Shown here in pieces: positions 27,879 through 35,516 of a stretch of DNA of 64,000 nt; positions within the stretch are counted from its first letter, which is position 1; each line of letters starts with the position of its first letter. The notes under the pieces are model-generated. The model saw only the letters and a program-made list of their open reading frames with translations. It was not told where the DNA came from and made no database searches. The stretch comes from Armatimonadota bacterium (lineage in GTDB: Bacteria > Armatimonadota > Fimbriimonadia > Fimbriimonadales > Fimbriimonadaceae), in the NCBI GenBank assembly GCA_025360125.1, contig JANYCU010000045.1, positions 186,001 through 250,000 on the forward strand. Reading direction: 5' to 3'. Made by a program: the position numbers and the translations under genes.

Positions 27879-28373
27879 CTTAGGCAACCGGACGTCGTGG
27901 TAATCCTGGTGCTTTTCAATCAGGATGAAGATGTCCCGCGGACTCATCAATCCAAAGAACGGATGCTTCATCGCCACGTCATTGTCACCAAACTGGCTCA
28001 AATGCTGAACGATCTTCGCTCGCTGTTCTTTCCATTTTAGGGTTGATTCTTCGAGCGGCATGGCTGATTCTGGAGAAAACTTTTTGATCGTAGGCGCAGC
28101 TTGGTTCGATGGCTTTGTCATACTTTTCACCACAAATCGGTAGAAGAAATTTGGCTTACCAACCTTCCCGGCATACTTCTCCTTGTTGAACTTTGCCACC
28201 AAATCGACATATCCCTTGTCCACCAAACACATATGCTCAACTGCCTTCAATGGCGAGAAACTCTTGCCAAACGGAGCCGCCTGAATCTCCGGTGAATAGC
28301 CACCGACGCGCTCAACGAAGCGATCAATTCGTGAGTCAAGGTGAGCAAATTCTGCGGTTAAATCGGGGCTCAT
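27876..28373 (-). CDS. DinB family protein
   Basis: A 165-residue four-helix-bundle protein of the DinB/YfiT-like superfamily. It shows the pattern of an early His (EHMCLVDKGYVDL) and a late HQDYHD motif that form the metal site. Members act as thiol-dependent transferases or are uncharacterised; the specific role is unknown. Confidence 0.75.
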   Translation of the reverse strand: MSPDLTAEFAHLDSRIDRFVERVGGYSPEIQAAPFGKSFSPLKAVEHMCLVDKGYVDLVAKFNKEKYAGKVGKPNFFYRFVVKSMTKPSNQAAPTIKKFSPESAMPLEESTLKWKEQRAKIVQHLSQFGDNDVAMKHPFFGLMSPRDIFILIEKHQDYHDVRLPK

Positions 28374-28416
28374 ATTGCTTTTATTCTACTGATTGAGCTC
28401 CGACGAAGTTTCGACT

Positions 28417-29001
28417 CTACGATTGAACTAGGACCAACAAGGCCGTGAAATCATGATTGTCTGCATCTTGAAGCGCGGCAATATATTTCCTGCGAACCTG
28501 CGCCCTTTCTTCGATAAGATGTGATCCCCAAGTGAAAGGCTCAATGCGTAGCTGTTGACACAACAGATCGGTGGTAAGTCGTGCGTGACGGCCGTTTCCA
28601 TTAGGAAAAGCATGGACCTGTACAAGACGATGGTGAAATCGCACCGCAATCTCTAGCGGCGAATAGGTTCCAAATTCAATCCAAGTTTTCGTGTTTGAAA
28701 CAAGGTTCTCAATCTCACTGGCAATTCGAAATGCTTCAATCCCAATCGATTTTTGCGTGATTCGATATTTCCCCGCCCATCGCCATGTCCGATCGAACAT
28801 TTTCAGGTGAAGTTTCCGAAGACTTGAGGAACTCAATAGGTCGGATGCAATTGCTTGATCCTCATTGGCCCAGCGACGCGCAGAAAGAATGTTAAAGCCT
28901 TCTACCTGGTTCAATTCTCCAAGCGTAGATATCTTGGGAATGAGCCCCTCGGCCTCAGTTGGGTCGAGGGGTGTGTTGCCAGGTGCTACTTGGAACTCCA
29001 T
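28417..29001 (-). CDS. Mobile mystery protein B (Fic/DOC family)
   Basis: A 194-residue Fic-domain protein expected to transfer AMP or another nucleotide part to a protein. The catalytic motif reads VQVHAFPNGNGRHARLT (about 131-147), with the His, Asn-Gly-Asn-Gly loop and Arg intact. A preceding helix ends in FHHRL. It overlaps the regulatory partner gene by 16 bp, the layout of the mobile mystery A/B pair, a toxin-antitoxin-like unit found on many mobile elements. Confidence 0.88.
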   Translation of the reverse strand: MEFQVAPGNTPLDPTEAEGLIPKISTLGELNQVEGFNILSARRWANEDQAIASDLLSSSSLRKLHLKMFDRTWRWAGKYRITQKSIGIEAFRIASEIENLVSNTKTWIEFGTYSPLEIAVRFHHRLVQVHAFPNGNGRHARLTTDLLCQQLRIEPFTWGSHLIEERAQVRRKYIAALQDADNHDFTALLVLVQS

Positions 29002-29447
29002 AGTCGCGAATCCCTCCGGTCAATCAAATCATCCGCAATTGTCTCGATAAACTCGTCGCGATCTTTGTCGTAAATGGCCTGATTTTCTAAAACCATCGTA
29101 TGGTTCAGCCAATCAAACTCCGCCCGAGCCAGCTCGTAGGCCCGCTCTTTAACCATCAAATCAAGCGACTGGCGAGGAACCAATTGGATCGATAAATCAC
29201 ACCCCAGCGCGTCCGCCGCCGCCCTAAGACGTTTAATAGTGATCGATTCGGACACCTCGGCCCGCTCGATTTGATGAGCCGTTGCCCGAGTAACACCTAA
29301 CCGCTGCCCGAAAACATCTAAAGTCATGCCCAAGGATTCTCGAATGGCACGAACCCATCCGCCAACCGGAGGCGAAACTATTTGGTCCTGATGACTCAAT
29401 TGATCATCAAGGGCCTTACGTCGCATAGACAGTGTAAAATTCTTCAT
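28986..29447 (-). CDS. Mobile mystery protein A (XRE-type HTH)
   Basis: The 153 residues match the A partner of the mobile mystery pair. An N-terminal leader (LDDQLSHQDQIVSPPVGGWVRAIRE, in parts) leads into a helix-turn-helix (GMTLDVFGQRLGVTRATAHQIERAE). The C-terminal tail is DREDEFIETIADDLID-like. It is probably the repressor/antidote for the Fic protein. The start is in the AT-rich region that also carries the divergent promoter. Confidence 0.85.
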   Translation of the reverse strand: MKNFTLSMRRKALDDQLSHQDQIVSPPVGGWVRAIRESLGMTLDVFGQRLGVTRATAHQIERAEVSESITIKRLRAAADALGCDLSIQLVPRQSLDLMVKERAYELARAEFDWLNHTMVLENQAIYDKDRDEFIETIADDLIDRRDSRLWSSK

Positions 29448-29460
29448 GTATGAATATATA

Positions 29461-29489
29461 TTGACATAATATAAGAGAAAGTATACATA
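29461..29489 (+). promoter_or_regulatory. Predicted sigma-70 promoter
   Basis: A TTGACA box at 29461-29466 and TACATA at 29484-29489 are 17 bp apart in AT-rich DNA between the divergent mobile mystery pair and the MBL gene. Confidence 0.45.
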
Positions 29490-29596
29490 TAGACATACCT
29501 AAGTTTCGAACGATTTCACTTTTGATGGTAGCCAGGCAGAAAGGAAGCCCTCGATCCGCGGGAACGATTTGGGTCAATCCACACGTACGAGATGGC

Positions 29597-30631
29597 ATGG
29601 TTTTGATCGCGGTTCTGAGTCTAACTTTGCTACGCCCTGAGTCGTATTTCGACGTCCAAACCGTCGCAAAAGACGTTTATGCCGTCATTCGCAACGAGCC
29701 GACCGGACTCGCCGTCGATAGCAACGTCCTCCTCATCGTAAACGACCAAGATGTAGTCATGGTCGACGCGAACATCGGGCCCGAAAGCGCAACCGCAACC
29801 CTTGACGCCCTCGCCAAAATCACGACCAAACCAGTGTCAACCATCATTGCCACCCACTACCACGACGACCATATGGGCGGAGTCGAAACCATCCGGCAAC
29901 GATTCCCAAAGGTCAAACTAATCGCGCACGAATCCACTCCTGCTGCCATCGAAAAGCTGCTCAAACCCGCCCGAGCCTCGATGATCAAGAGTGGCCCCGA
30001 CATGGCGGATTATCTGCAAAGCATGCTCGACAAAGGCGTCGGATTCGCAAACAAGCCCATCACCGACGAAGAGCGCGCGGAGATGACGAGCGACATCCAC
30101 ATTGCTCGTCGCTATGCCAAAGAGATGGCAGGTATCCCGCTCCCAAAGCCAACCGAACTGGTCAAAAATAACCTATCCCTCAAACGCGGAAAACGAACCA
30201 TTGAAATCAAGTTCCTTGGCGAGGGGCATACCCCGTCCGATCTCATCGTCTGGCTTCCCAATGAAAAGGTCATTGCGACCGGAGACCTGGTCGTCTATCC
30301 CGTTCCCCTGGTCGGTGGGGATCAATCCAATGTCCCCGCGTGGTCAAAAACCCTAGCCAAGATTCGCGACCTAAAATTCTCAACCCTCGTTCCCGGCCAC
30401 GGTCCGGTGATGCACGATGATGCGTTCCTGAAAAAGCTGGAAAACTTGTTCACCACGATCACCAACGACGTTCAAACCCAGAAAAATGCAGGCAAATCTA
30501 TAGGCGACTGCAAGAACAATCTCGCCTTTGGCGACCTCAAAAAGGAATTCTGCGGCGACTCAATCGTCCGGCGCGTATTGTTCGAGAACTATGTTCGTAT
30601 GCCCGCGATCACCTCGGCGTACACTCACTAG
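29597..30631 (+). CDS. Secreted MBL-fold metallo-hydrolase
   Basis: Metallo-beta-lactamase-fold hydrolase. The zinc motif ATHYHDDHMGG is intact, followed by LGEGHTPSDLIVWLP (second His region), GDLVVYPVP and the late PGHGPV His. The inner ATG at 29597 gives a hydrophobic start (MVLIAVLSLTLL), so export is likely; the longer frame from 29522 is less plausible. It resembles the glyoxalase-like/beta-lactamase-like hydrolases. Substrate unknown. Confidence 0.85.
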   Translation: MVLIAVLSLTLLRPESYFDVQTVAKDVYAVIRNEPTGLAVDSNVLLIVNDQDVVMVDANIGPESATATLDALAKITTKPVSTIIATHYHDDHMGGVETIRQRFPKVKLIAHESTPAAIEKLLKPARASMIKSGPDMADYLQSMLDKGVGFANKPITDEERAEMTSDIHIARRYAKEMAGIPLPKPTELVKNNLSLKRGKRTIEIKFLGEGHTPSDLIVWLPNEKVIATGDLVVYPVPLVGGDQSNVPAWSKTLAKIRDLKFSTLVPGHGPVMHDDAFLKKLENLFTTITNDVQTQKNAGKSIGDCKNNLAFGDLKKEFCGDSIVRRVLFENYVRMPAITSAYTH

Positions 30632-30673
30632 GAACTGCCTCTGCAGGCCGGAACCATCAAATACGCACTATCA

Positions 30674-30699
30674 ATCGGAAGTTGAATTCACTTTCCGAT
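30674..30699. promoter_or_regulatory. Inverted repeat upstream of the lipoprotein gene
   Basis: Arms ATCGGAA and TTCCGAT are 12 bp apart, ending 21 bp before the start codon at 30721. Possibly an operator or leader hairpin. Confidence 0.3.
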
Positions 30700-30720
30700 A
30701 ATTAAACGTGGAGCCTACCG

Positions 30721-31218
30721 ATGAAACTATTTCGTTTGAAGAGTTTTTTTGCGCGTCGGTCCCTTTCTGGGATCGCCGCGGTCCTTATTCTTTGGGGCGG
30801 CTGTGGCCGGGTGTACCAGGAATACGTCGCGTGGGACAGCTCCGAAGCAATCTTCTTTGATGCAAAGGAACCAGATCCGAAGGTTGGCTTTCGGCTTCTT
30901 CGCCGCCGATGGGAATCGTTCAAACCATTGCTCCTGCCTGACACGGGCAACATGCGAGAAGCCCGAACACACGCTGGCGCATGCCTTGTAGTCGCATTTT
31001 GGGATCAACTTTCCGACAGCGACCGTAAAATGATCATCGCTGAAGCAAAGGTTAAAGACTACGTTTCCGCCGTCACGGGCGACGACTACAATCAGGAACG
31101 AAAAAACTTGACCTTGATCAAAGCTCAAATTATGGAGAAAGGATTCAAGTCGCTAGCACCGGATCAAAGGAAGCTATGGGACCAACTGAGCGCAAATTTC
31201 GGCGACCGATCAAAGTGA
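30721..31218 (+). CDS. Hypothetical lipoprotein
   Basis: 165 residues. A basic start and hydrophobic core end in LWGGCG, a lipobox-like site with the Cys to be acylated. The mature part is helical and hydrophilic, without a known motif. Function unknown. Confidence 0.6.
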   Translation: MKLFRLKSFFARRSLSGIAAVLILWGGCGRVYQEYVAWDSSEAIFFDAKEPDPKVGFRLLRRRWESFKPLLLPDTGNMREARTHAGACLVVAFWDQLSDSDRKMIIAEAKVKDYVSAVTGDDYNQERKNLTLIKAQIMEKGFKSLAPDQRKLWDQLSANFGDRSK

Positions 31219-31241
31219 TCGATATTGCGGACGGTACTTTT

Positions 31242-31265
31242 CTAACGACTGTCGACTGATGACTA
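31242..31265. repeat. Heptamer array at the permease stop
   Basis: Three units (CTAACGA, CTGTCGA, CTGATGA) lead in phase into the CTA at 31263-31265, the TAG stop of the leftward permease gene. Confidence 0.45.
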
Positions 31266-32084
31266 TTTTTGCGACCCCATCAGCACTCCCTTAATGAAGA
31301 ACCGTTGCGAGAACAGGAACACAATAATCAGCGGAATCATGACGATCACCGCCGCCGTCATCTGCAGCGGCCAAGCCGTCGCCCCATACGAGTTTTTAAA
31401 CACGCTTAATCCAACTTCGAGAGTCTTCATTTCGGTCGAATTGGTATAGATCAACGGCCCAAAGAAGTCCGTCCAGACTCCAAAAAACGTAAATGCCCCC
31501 GCCGTCGCGAGCGACGCCTGACTCAGCGGAAGAATAATCCGTGAATAAATCTGAAATTCCGTAGCGCCGTCCAACTTCGCCGCCTCGTCAAGCTCGCGCG
31601 GAATCGAAATTATAAACTGTCGGAGCAAGAACACCGTGAACGAAGAGCTCACCGCAGGAACGATTAAGGCCTGATAAGTATCCAGCCAGCCAAACCCTTT
31701 AATGAGCAAATAGACCGGAATCTGCAGCACGCTTCCGGCAAACATCATCGAACCCAAGAAGAGCGCAAACAAAGGCTCTTTGCCCTTAAATGTCAGCCGG
31801 GCAAACGCGTACGCCGCCATCGACGTCACAAACAGCTGCAAGAAAACGATCGAAAACGTCACGAACACTGAGTTCCAAAAGAACCGGGACACCGGAAGCG
31901 ATGGATTAAAGAGTACGAACGTGTAATTCTCTGGATGCCAAATTTTCGGCACGGTCTCGACGAGCGGCGGTATCGCCTCCTTCGGCCCATGCAGCGATAT
32001 CAACACCATCCAAACGAATGGTGCGACCAAAAACAAAGCCAGTCCCCATAAACAAACAGCCGACAAAAACTTTTTCATTTTCAT
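31263..32084 (-). CDS. Carbohydrate ABC transporter permease (MalG type)
   Basis: Inner-membrane permease of a sugar importer. The 273 residues have six hydrophobic helices and the cytoplasmic EAA loop (LDEAAKLDGATEFQIYSRIILPL) that docks the ATPase. It is the last gene of the transporter set, separated from the partner permease by about 395 bp with structured repeats. No ATPase gene is present, so a shared one elsewhere is likely. Confidence 0.92.
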   Translation of the reverse strand: MKMKKFLSAVCLWGLALFLVAPFVWMVLISLHGPKEAIPPLVETVPKIWHPENYTFVLFNPSLPVSRFFWNSVFVTFSIVFLQLFVTSMAAYAFARLTFKGKEPLFALFLGSMMFAGSVLQIPVYLLIKGFGWLDTYQALIVPAVSSSFTVFLLRQFIISIPRELDEAAKLDGATEFQIYSRIILPLSQASLATAGAFTFFGVWTDFFGPLIYTNSTEMKTLEVGLSVFKNSYGATAWPLQMTAAVIVMIPLIIVFLFSQRFFIKGVLMGSQK

Positions 32085-32190
32085 TTGTCTCCTCGCTTCA
32101 TAGCCTTAACCTGATCCATTTCTTCTAAATGATTTAATTCAGGTTCAATCGAGAAGGCTGTGCATCGATCGCTTTGGATTCCCAAGAACT

Positions 32191-32339
32191 TGCGCCGGAG
32201 GATCACAGCATGTAGCCAGGGTGTCATTGCCTTAATCAAGCCTCCGGCGCAGGTTGAAGCAATGACCCCTGGGAAGCCCGAAACTGTCCTGAGTCCAAGG
32301 TTGCTCAGCACCACCTTGGAAACATATTGATGAGCAACC
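32191..32339. other. Interleaved inverted repeats between permease genes
   Basis: The gap 32085-32479 holds no gene but two sets of interleaved complementary arms. In the first, TGCGCCGGAGG (32191) pairs with CCTCCGGCGCA (32241), while CCAGGGTGTCATTGC (32216) pairs with GCAATGACCCCTGG (32259). In the second, TCCAAGGT (32294) pairs with ACCTTGGA (32313), while GGTTGCTCA (32299) pairs with TGAGCAACC (32331). The order A-B-A'-B' is that of pseudoknots in RNA. More simple hairpins follow at 32341-32355 and 32435-32449. Confidence 0.6.
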
Positions 32340-32479
32340 CCGGCTGTTACAGCCGCTCACAAAGGTAAAGGAGTCAAGGACAAGCCTGATGGGCGAGGAC
32401 GTTCTCGTTCTGGGAAGAAAGCTTCGAATGATGGAGGAGCGAAGCTCCGAAGGTCGATATTTCCTTACAAGTATTGCCA

Positions 32480-33400
32480 TCAGAATGTGGAATGCCCCTC
32501 CAATTGCTTTCGAGTCATCCGAAACTGGATAAACGCCACACTCGCGATCAGGACAAACAAAATGAAGGACTTCGCCGAAGCCAGCCCCGTGTTAAACGAG
32601 GTCCATGCTTCGTTATAAATGTGAAAGCCGACCACATCGGTCGAATCCTCCGGGCCACCCTTCGTCATCATGTAAACCGGAGTGAAAACCTGAATCGCCG
32701 AGATAGTCGAAGTCACCACCACAAACAGCGAAGTCGGAATTAACATCGGCAACGTAATCCTTCGAAACGACTGCCACCCATTAGCGCCATCCAGCATCGC
32801 CGCTTCGTACAAAGTCTGCGGAACTCCGATCAATCCTGCGAGAAAAAGAACAACTTTAGGGCCAAGACCTATCCAAATTGACATAAAAGCCAAAGCCCAA
32901 AGTGCCGTCTCCGACTTACCCAAGAAGTCCATCCCTTGGTAAAACTCGTGGTGAGTGTAGCGATTCACCAAGTGGCTGAGCGATATCAGCATCGAATTGA
33001 TAAGACCAGTTTCCGGCAAGAAAATATAGATCCAAATCATCGAAATGGCCACGCCACTCGAGATCGCAGGCAAGTAATAAATCGTTCGAAAGAAGGCACT
33101 CAGCCGCATCTTCTGGTTCAGCAAAATTGCAATCGCCAGCGCAACCACAATCCCGCTCGGAACCGCGACAATGGCGTACTTTAGTGAATTAGAAAGGGCG
33201 TTCAAAAACGCCGGATCACGAAAGGAATAAAAATAGTTCTCAAGGCCCAAGAACTTCTTCGTCGGCTCATAAAGCTTCCACCGAAATAAGCTCAGATACA
33301 GCGTAAACCCAATCGGCAAAATCGCAAACAGCAGCAAGTGGATCGTGGCCGGAGCCGCAAACAGCCACCCATTGCGGTTCTCGCGTTGCCGAAGGCTCAT
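32480..33400 (-). CDS. Sugar ABC transporter permease (MalF type)
   Basis: The 306-residue permease has six hydrophobic helices and the EAA loop LYEAAMLDGANGWQSFRRITLPML. It overlaps the solute-binding protein gene by 4 bp. Together with the MalG-type gene it forms the membrane channel of one importer; the sugar is unknown, though the neighbourhood suggests plant or microbial polysaccharide breakdown products. Confidence 0.92.
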   Translation of the reverse strand: MSLRQRENRNGWLFAAPATIHLLLFAILPIGFTLYLSLFRWKLYEPTKKFLGLENYFYSFRDPAFLNALSNSLKYAIVAVPSGIVVALAIAILLNQKMRLSAFFRTIYYLPAISSGVAISMIWIYIFLPETGLINSMLISLSHLVNRYTHHEFYQGMDFLGKSETALWALAFMSIWIGLGPKVVLFLAGLIGVPQTLYEAAMLDGANGWQSFRRITLPMLIPTSLFVVVTSTISAIQVFTPVYMMTKGGPEDSTDVVGFHIYNEAWTSFNTGLASAKSFILFVLIASVAFIQFRMTRKQLEGHSTF

Positions 33401-34665
33401 TTGGCAAACTCCCGGTCAATCTTGGTCGCCATGTCTCGCAAGGCTTCTTGAGGGCTTTTTCGACCATTGAGTACGCTATCCATCATCGATTGACCCTGTT
33501 GTTCGACAAAAGCATAACCTTCAACCTGCGTCCCGGTTGGCGGACGCGCTCCCGGGATCAGATTGATGAAGTCACTCTCGATAGGATCCTTGGCTCGGTT
33601 TTTGGCAACATCCTTTCGAGCACAAACCGCAATTCCCGAGGAATTGTATCGAAGCTGATTCTTATAACTGCAAAAGTGTTTGATGAATTTCCAAGCCGCA
33701 TCCGGGTGCTTGCATCCGTTTCCAATTCCGAGCCCAGATTCGTAATAAACGGTCACCGGAGACTTGAGTTTGGTCGGCATCGAAACGACCCCCAGCCGAG
33801 TCCAATCAACCTTCGAGCTCTTGTACGTCGTGATCGACCAGTGACCGCTGATCGCCATCGCAACGTCGCCATTCGCAAACGGCTCGACTCCAGCCGCCGC
33901 CACCTCGCTCAATTTCGGAGCATATCCCTTGTCAACCAAGTTCTTGAGGTACCCAATGACTTCGGCATTTTGCGCCGAATCAAGCGTTCCCGTTGCCTTT
34001 GTTCCCGTGGGGTCAAGCACACTGCCACCATTATTCCAAAGCCACATCACCCAGCCGGGCATCCACGACGAAATCACAAAGGCTTTCTTATTTTGGTTCG
34101 CCAATCCCGTGGTGAGCTTCGCCGATGTCTCTTCAAAATCCTCGAAGCTCCAACCATTCTTTGGATACGCCACTTTCGCAGCGTCAAAGAGGTCCTTGTT
34201 GTAGTACATCACCATTGGCGTGAAGTCGACGGGTATCGAATACAGCTTTCCGCCATTAGTCCCCGCCAACAACGTATTTTCAAAAAAGTCGTCGCGATGG
34301 AGGTCCTTGTCCGATACCAAATAGCCCGATATATCCTGCAAAACCCCGTTCTTCATGAACAAGGCTGAGCTTGAAGCATCGAGGATGACCACATCCGGCG
34401 TGACATTCGCGATGTGCGAAAGCATCGTCTTCGGCACGTATTCACTGCCCGGCATGTTCTCGATCACGATGCGAATGCCGGGGTTATTCCGCTCAAAGTC
34501 GTGATAGATTTGGTTGACCAAGCGGAAGTAATCGTTGTCTTCCCCCGCACCAGACCACGTCGCGATATGCAACTCCGTCCGAGTGTCAGTTGGCTTTGAA
34601 CAACTAAGTCCGCCGAGCGCCAACAGCACCAACATCCCAAACCTCATTGTTCGGCGAACATCCAT
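33397..34665 (-). CDS. Sugar-binding lipoprotein of an ABC transporter
   Basis: The 422-residue extracellular solute-binding protein (family 1). The lipobox is LGGLSC at about residue 22, anchoring it to the membrane. The fold's conserved elements include VDFTPMVMYYNKDLFDAA and AMAISGHWSITTYK. It is the first gene of the importer operon. Confidence 0.92.
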   Translation of the reverse strand: MDVRRTMRFGMLVLLALGGLSCSKPTDTRTELHIATWSGAGEDNDYFRLVNQIYHDFERNNPGIRIVIENMPGSEYVPKTMLSHIANVTPDVVILDASSSALFMKNGVLQDISGYLVSDKDLHRDDFFENTLLAGTNGGKLYSIPVDFTPMVMYYNKDLFDAAKVAYPKNGWSFEDFEETSAKLTTGLANQNKKAFVISSWMPGWVMWLWNNGGSVLDPTGTKATGTLDSAQNAEVIGYLKNLVDKGYAPKLSEVAAAGVEPFANGDVAMAISGHWSITTYKSSKVDWTRLGVVSMPTKLKSPVTVYYESGLGIGNGCKHPDAAWKFIKHFCSYKNQLRYNSSGIAVCARKDVAKNRAKDPIESDFINLIPGARPPTGTQVEGYAFVEQQGQSMMDSVLNGRKSPQEALRDMATKIDREFAK

Positions 34666-34688
34666 GTTTCAAGTTTTGCATGTATTTA

Positions 34689-34712
34689 TGGAGCGCAGGC
34701 ATCTTGCCTGCA
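34689..34712. repeat. REP-like hairpin
   Basis: GGAGC followed by GCAGGC, a five-base loop and GCCTGC (34695-34711). It resembles the inverted repeats bounding the RAYT element (GGAGCGCGGGC). Downstream, at 34733-34768, is a low-complexity GCCCTT/GCCCTC run. Confidence 0.45.
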
Positions 34713-34781
34713 AAAACTCTTCTCTCACTACCTCCTCGCCCTTGCCCTCGCCCTTTGCCCTGTTAGGTACCCTTAACATTA

Positions 34782-35516
34782 ATGAGTTCGATGTGGAAGG
34801 AGTTCTTCGATAGCCAAGCCTCTACCTACGAAGAGAATCCGTTCACCAAGAACACGGTGGCAGAGGTCGATTTCCTCCTTTCCCTTTATCCTCTCAAGCC
34901 GGGCGCATCCATCCTCGATATCGGCTGCGGAACTGGCCGCCACAGCATCGAATTAGCCAAACGCGGATACCAAATGACGGGTCTCGACCTCAGCGAAAAA
35001 ATGCTCGAAGTCGCCAAAGCCAACGCCGGAGACCTGGATATCGAATGGGTCAACGCCGACGCCCAAAACTTCGCCCTCGACAAAATGTACGAAGGCGCCA
35101 TCTGCCTCTGTGAAGGCTCATTAGGACTCATCGACAGAGGCGAGGACCCCGTGAAGCACGACCTCACCGTTTTCCGAAACATCGCCAAACACCTCAAGGC
35201 CAATGCGCCCCTCGTCATTACTTGCCTCAATGGCTACTCAGTCATCCGCCAACTCAAAGACGAATTCAGTGCCGACGGACGATTTAACCCCGCAACCATG
35301 GTCAGCAACTACATGGATGAGTGGGACCTGCCCAGCGGAACCAAACAGATTCAAATTTACGAGCGACTCTTCATCGCCCCCGAAGTGACCAACATGCTCG
35401 AACAAGCCACCTTCGTGGTCGACGCGGTCTACGGCGGAACGGCTGGCTATTGGGGTCGGCGCCCCCTCAGCCTTGACGAAGTCGAAGCCATGTTCTGCTG
35501 CCGGAAGAAACCCTGA
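34782..35516 (+). CDS. SAM-dependent methyltransferase
   Basis: Class I methyltransferase of 244 residues. Motif I is ILDIGCGTGRHSIELAKRG (about 45-63), followed by GLDLSEKML and a central NADAQNFAL. A late section has a beta-strand pattern common to small-molecule methyltransferases. The stop overlaps the next start (TGATG). Substrate unknown. Confidence 0.87.
   Translation: MSSMWKEFFDSQASTYEENPFTKNTVAEVDFLLSLYPLKPGASILDIGCGTGRHSIELAKRGYQMTGLDLSEKMLEVAKANAGDLDIEWVNADAQNFALDKMYEGAICLCEGSLGLIDRGEDPVKHDLTVFRNIAKHLKANAPLVITCLNGYSVIRQLKDEFSADGRFNPATMVSNYMDEWDLPSGTKQIQIYERLFIAPEVTNMLEQATFVVDAVYGGTAGYWGRRPLSLDEVEAMFCCRKKP

Noticed and set aside
33448-34368. 306-residue plus-strand frame
   Set aside because: Antisense shadow of the sugar-binding lipoprotein gene, rich in Arg and low-complexity stretches.
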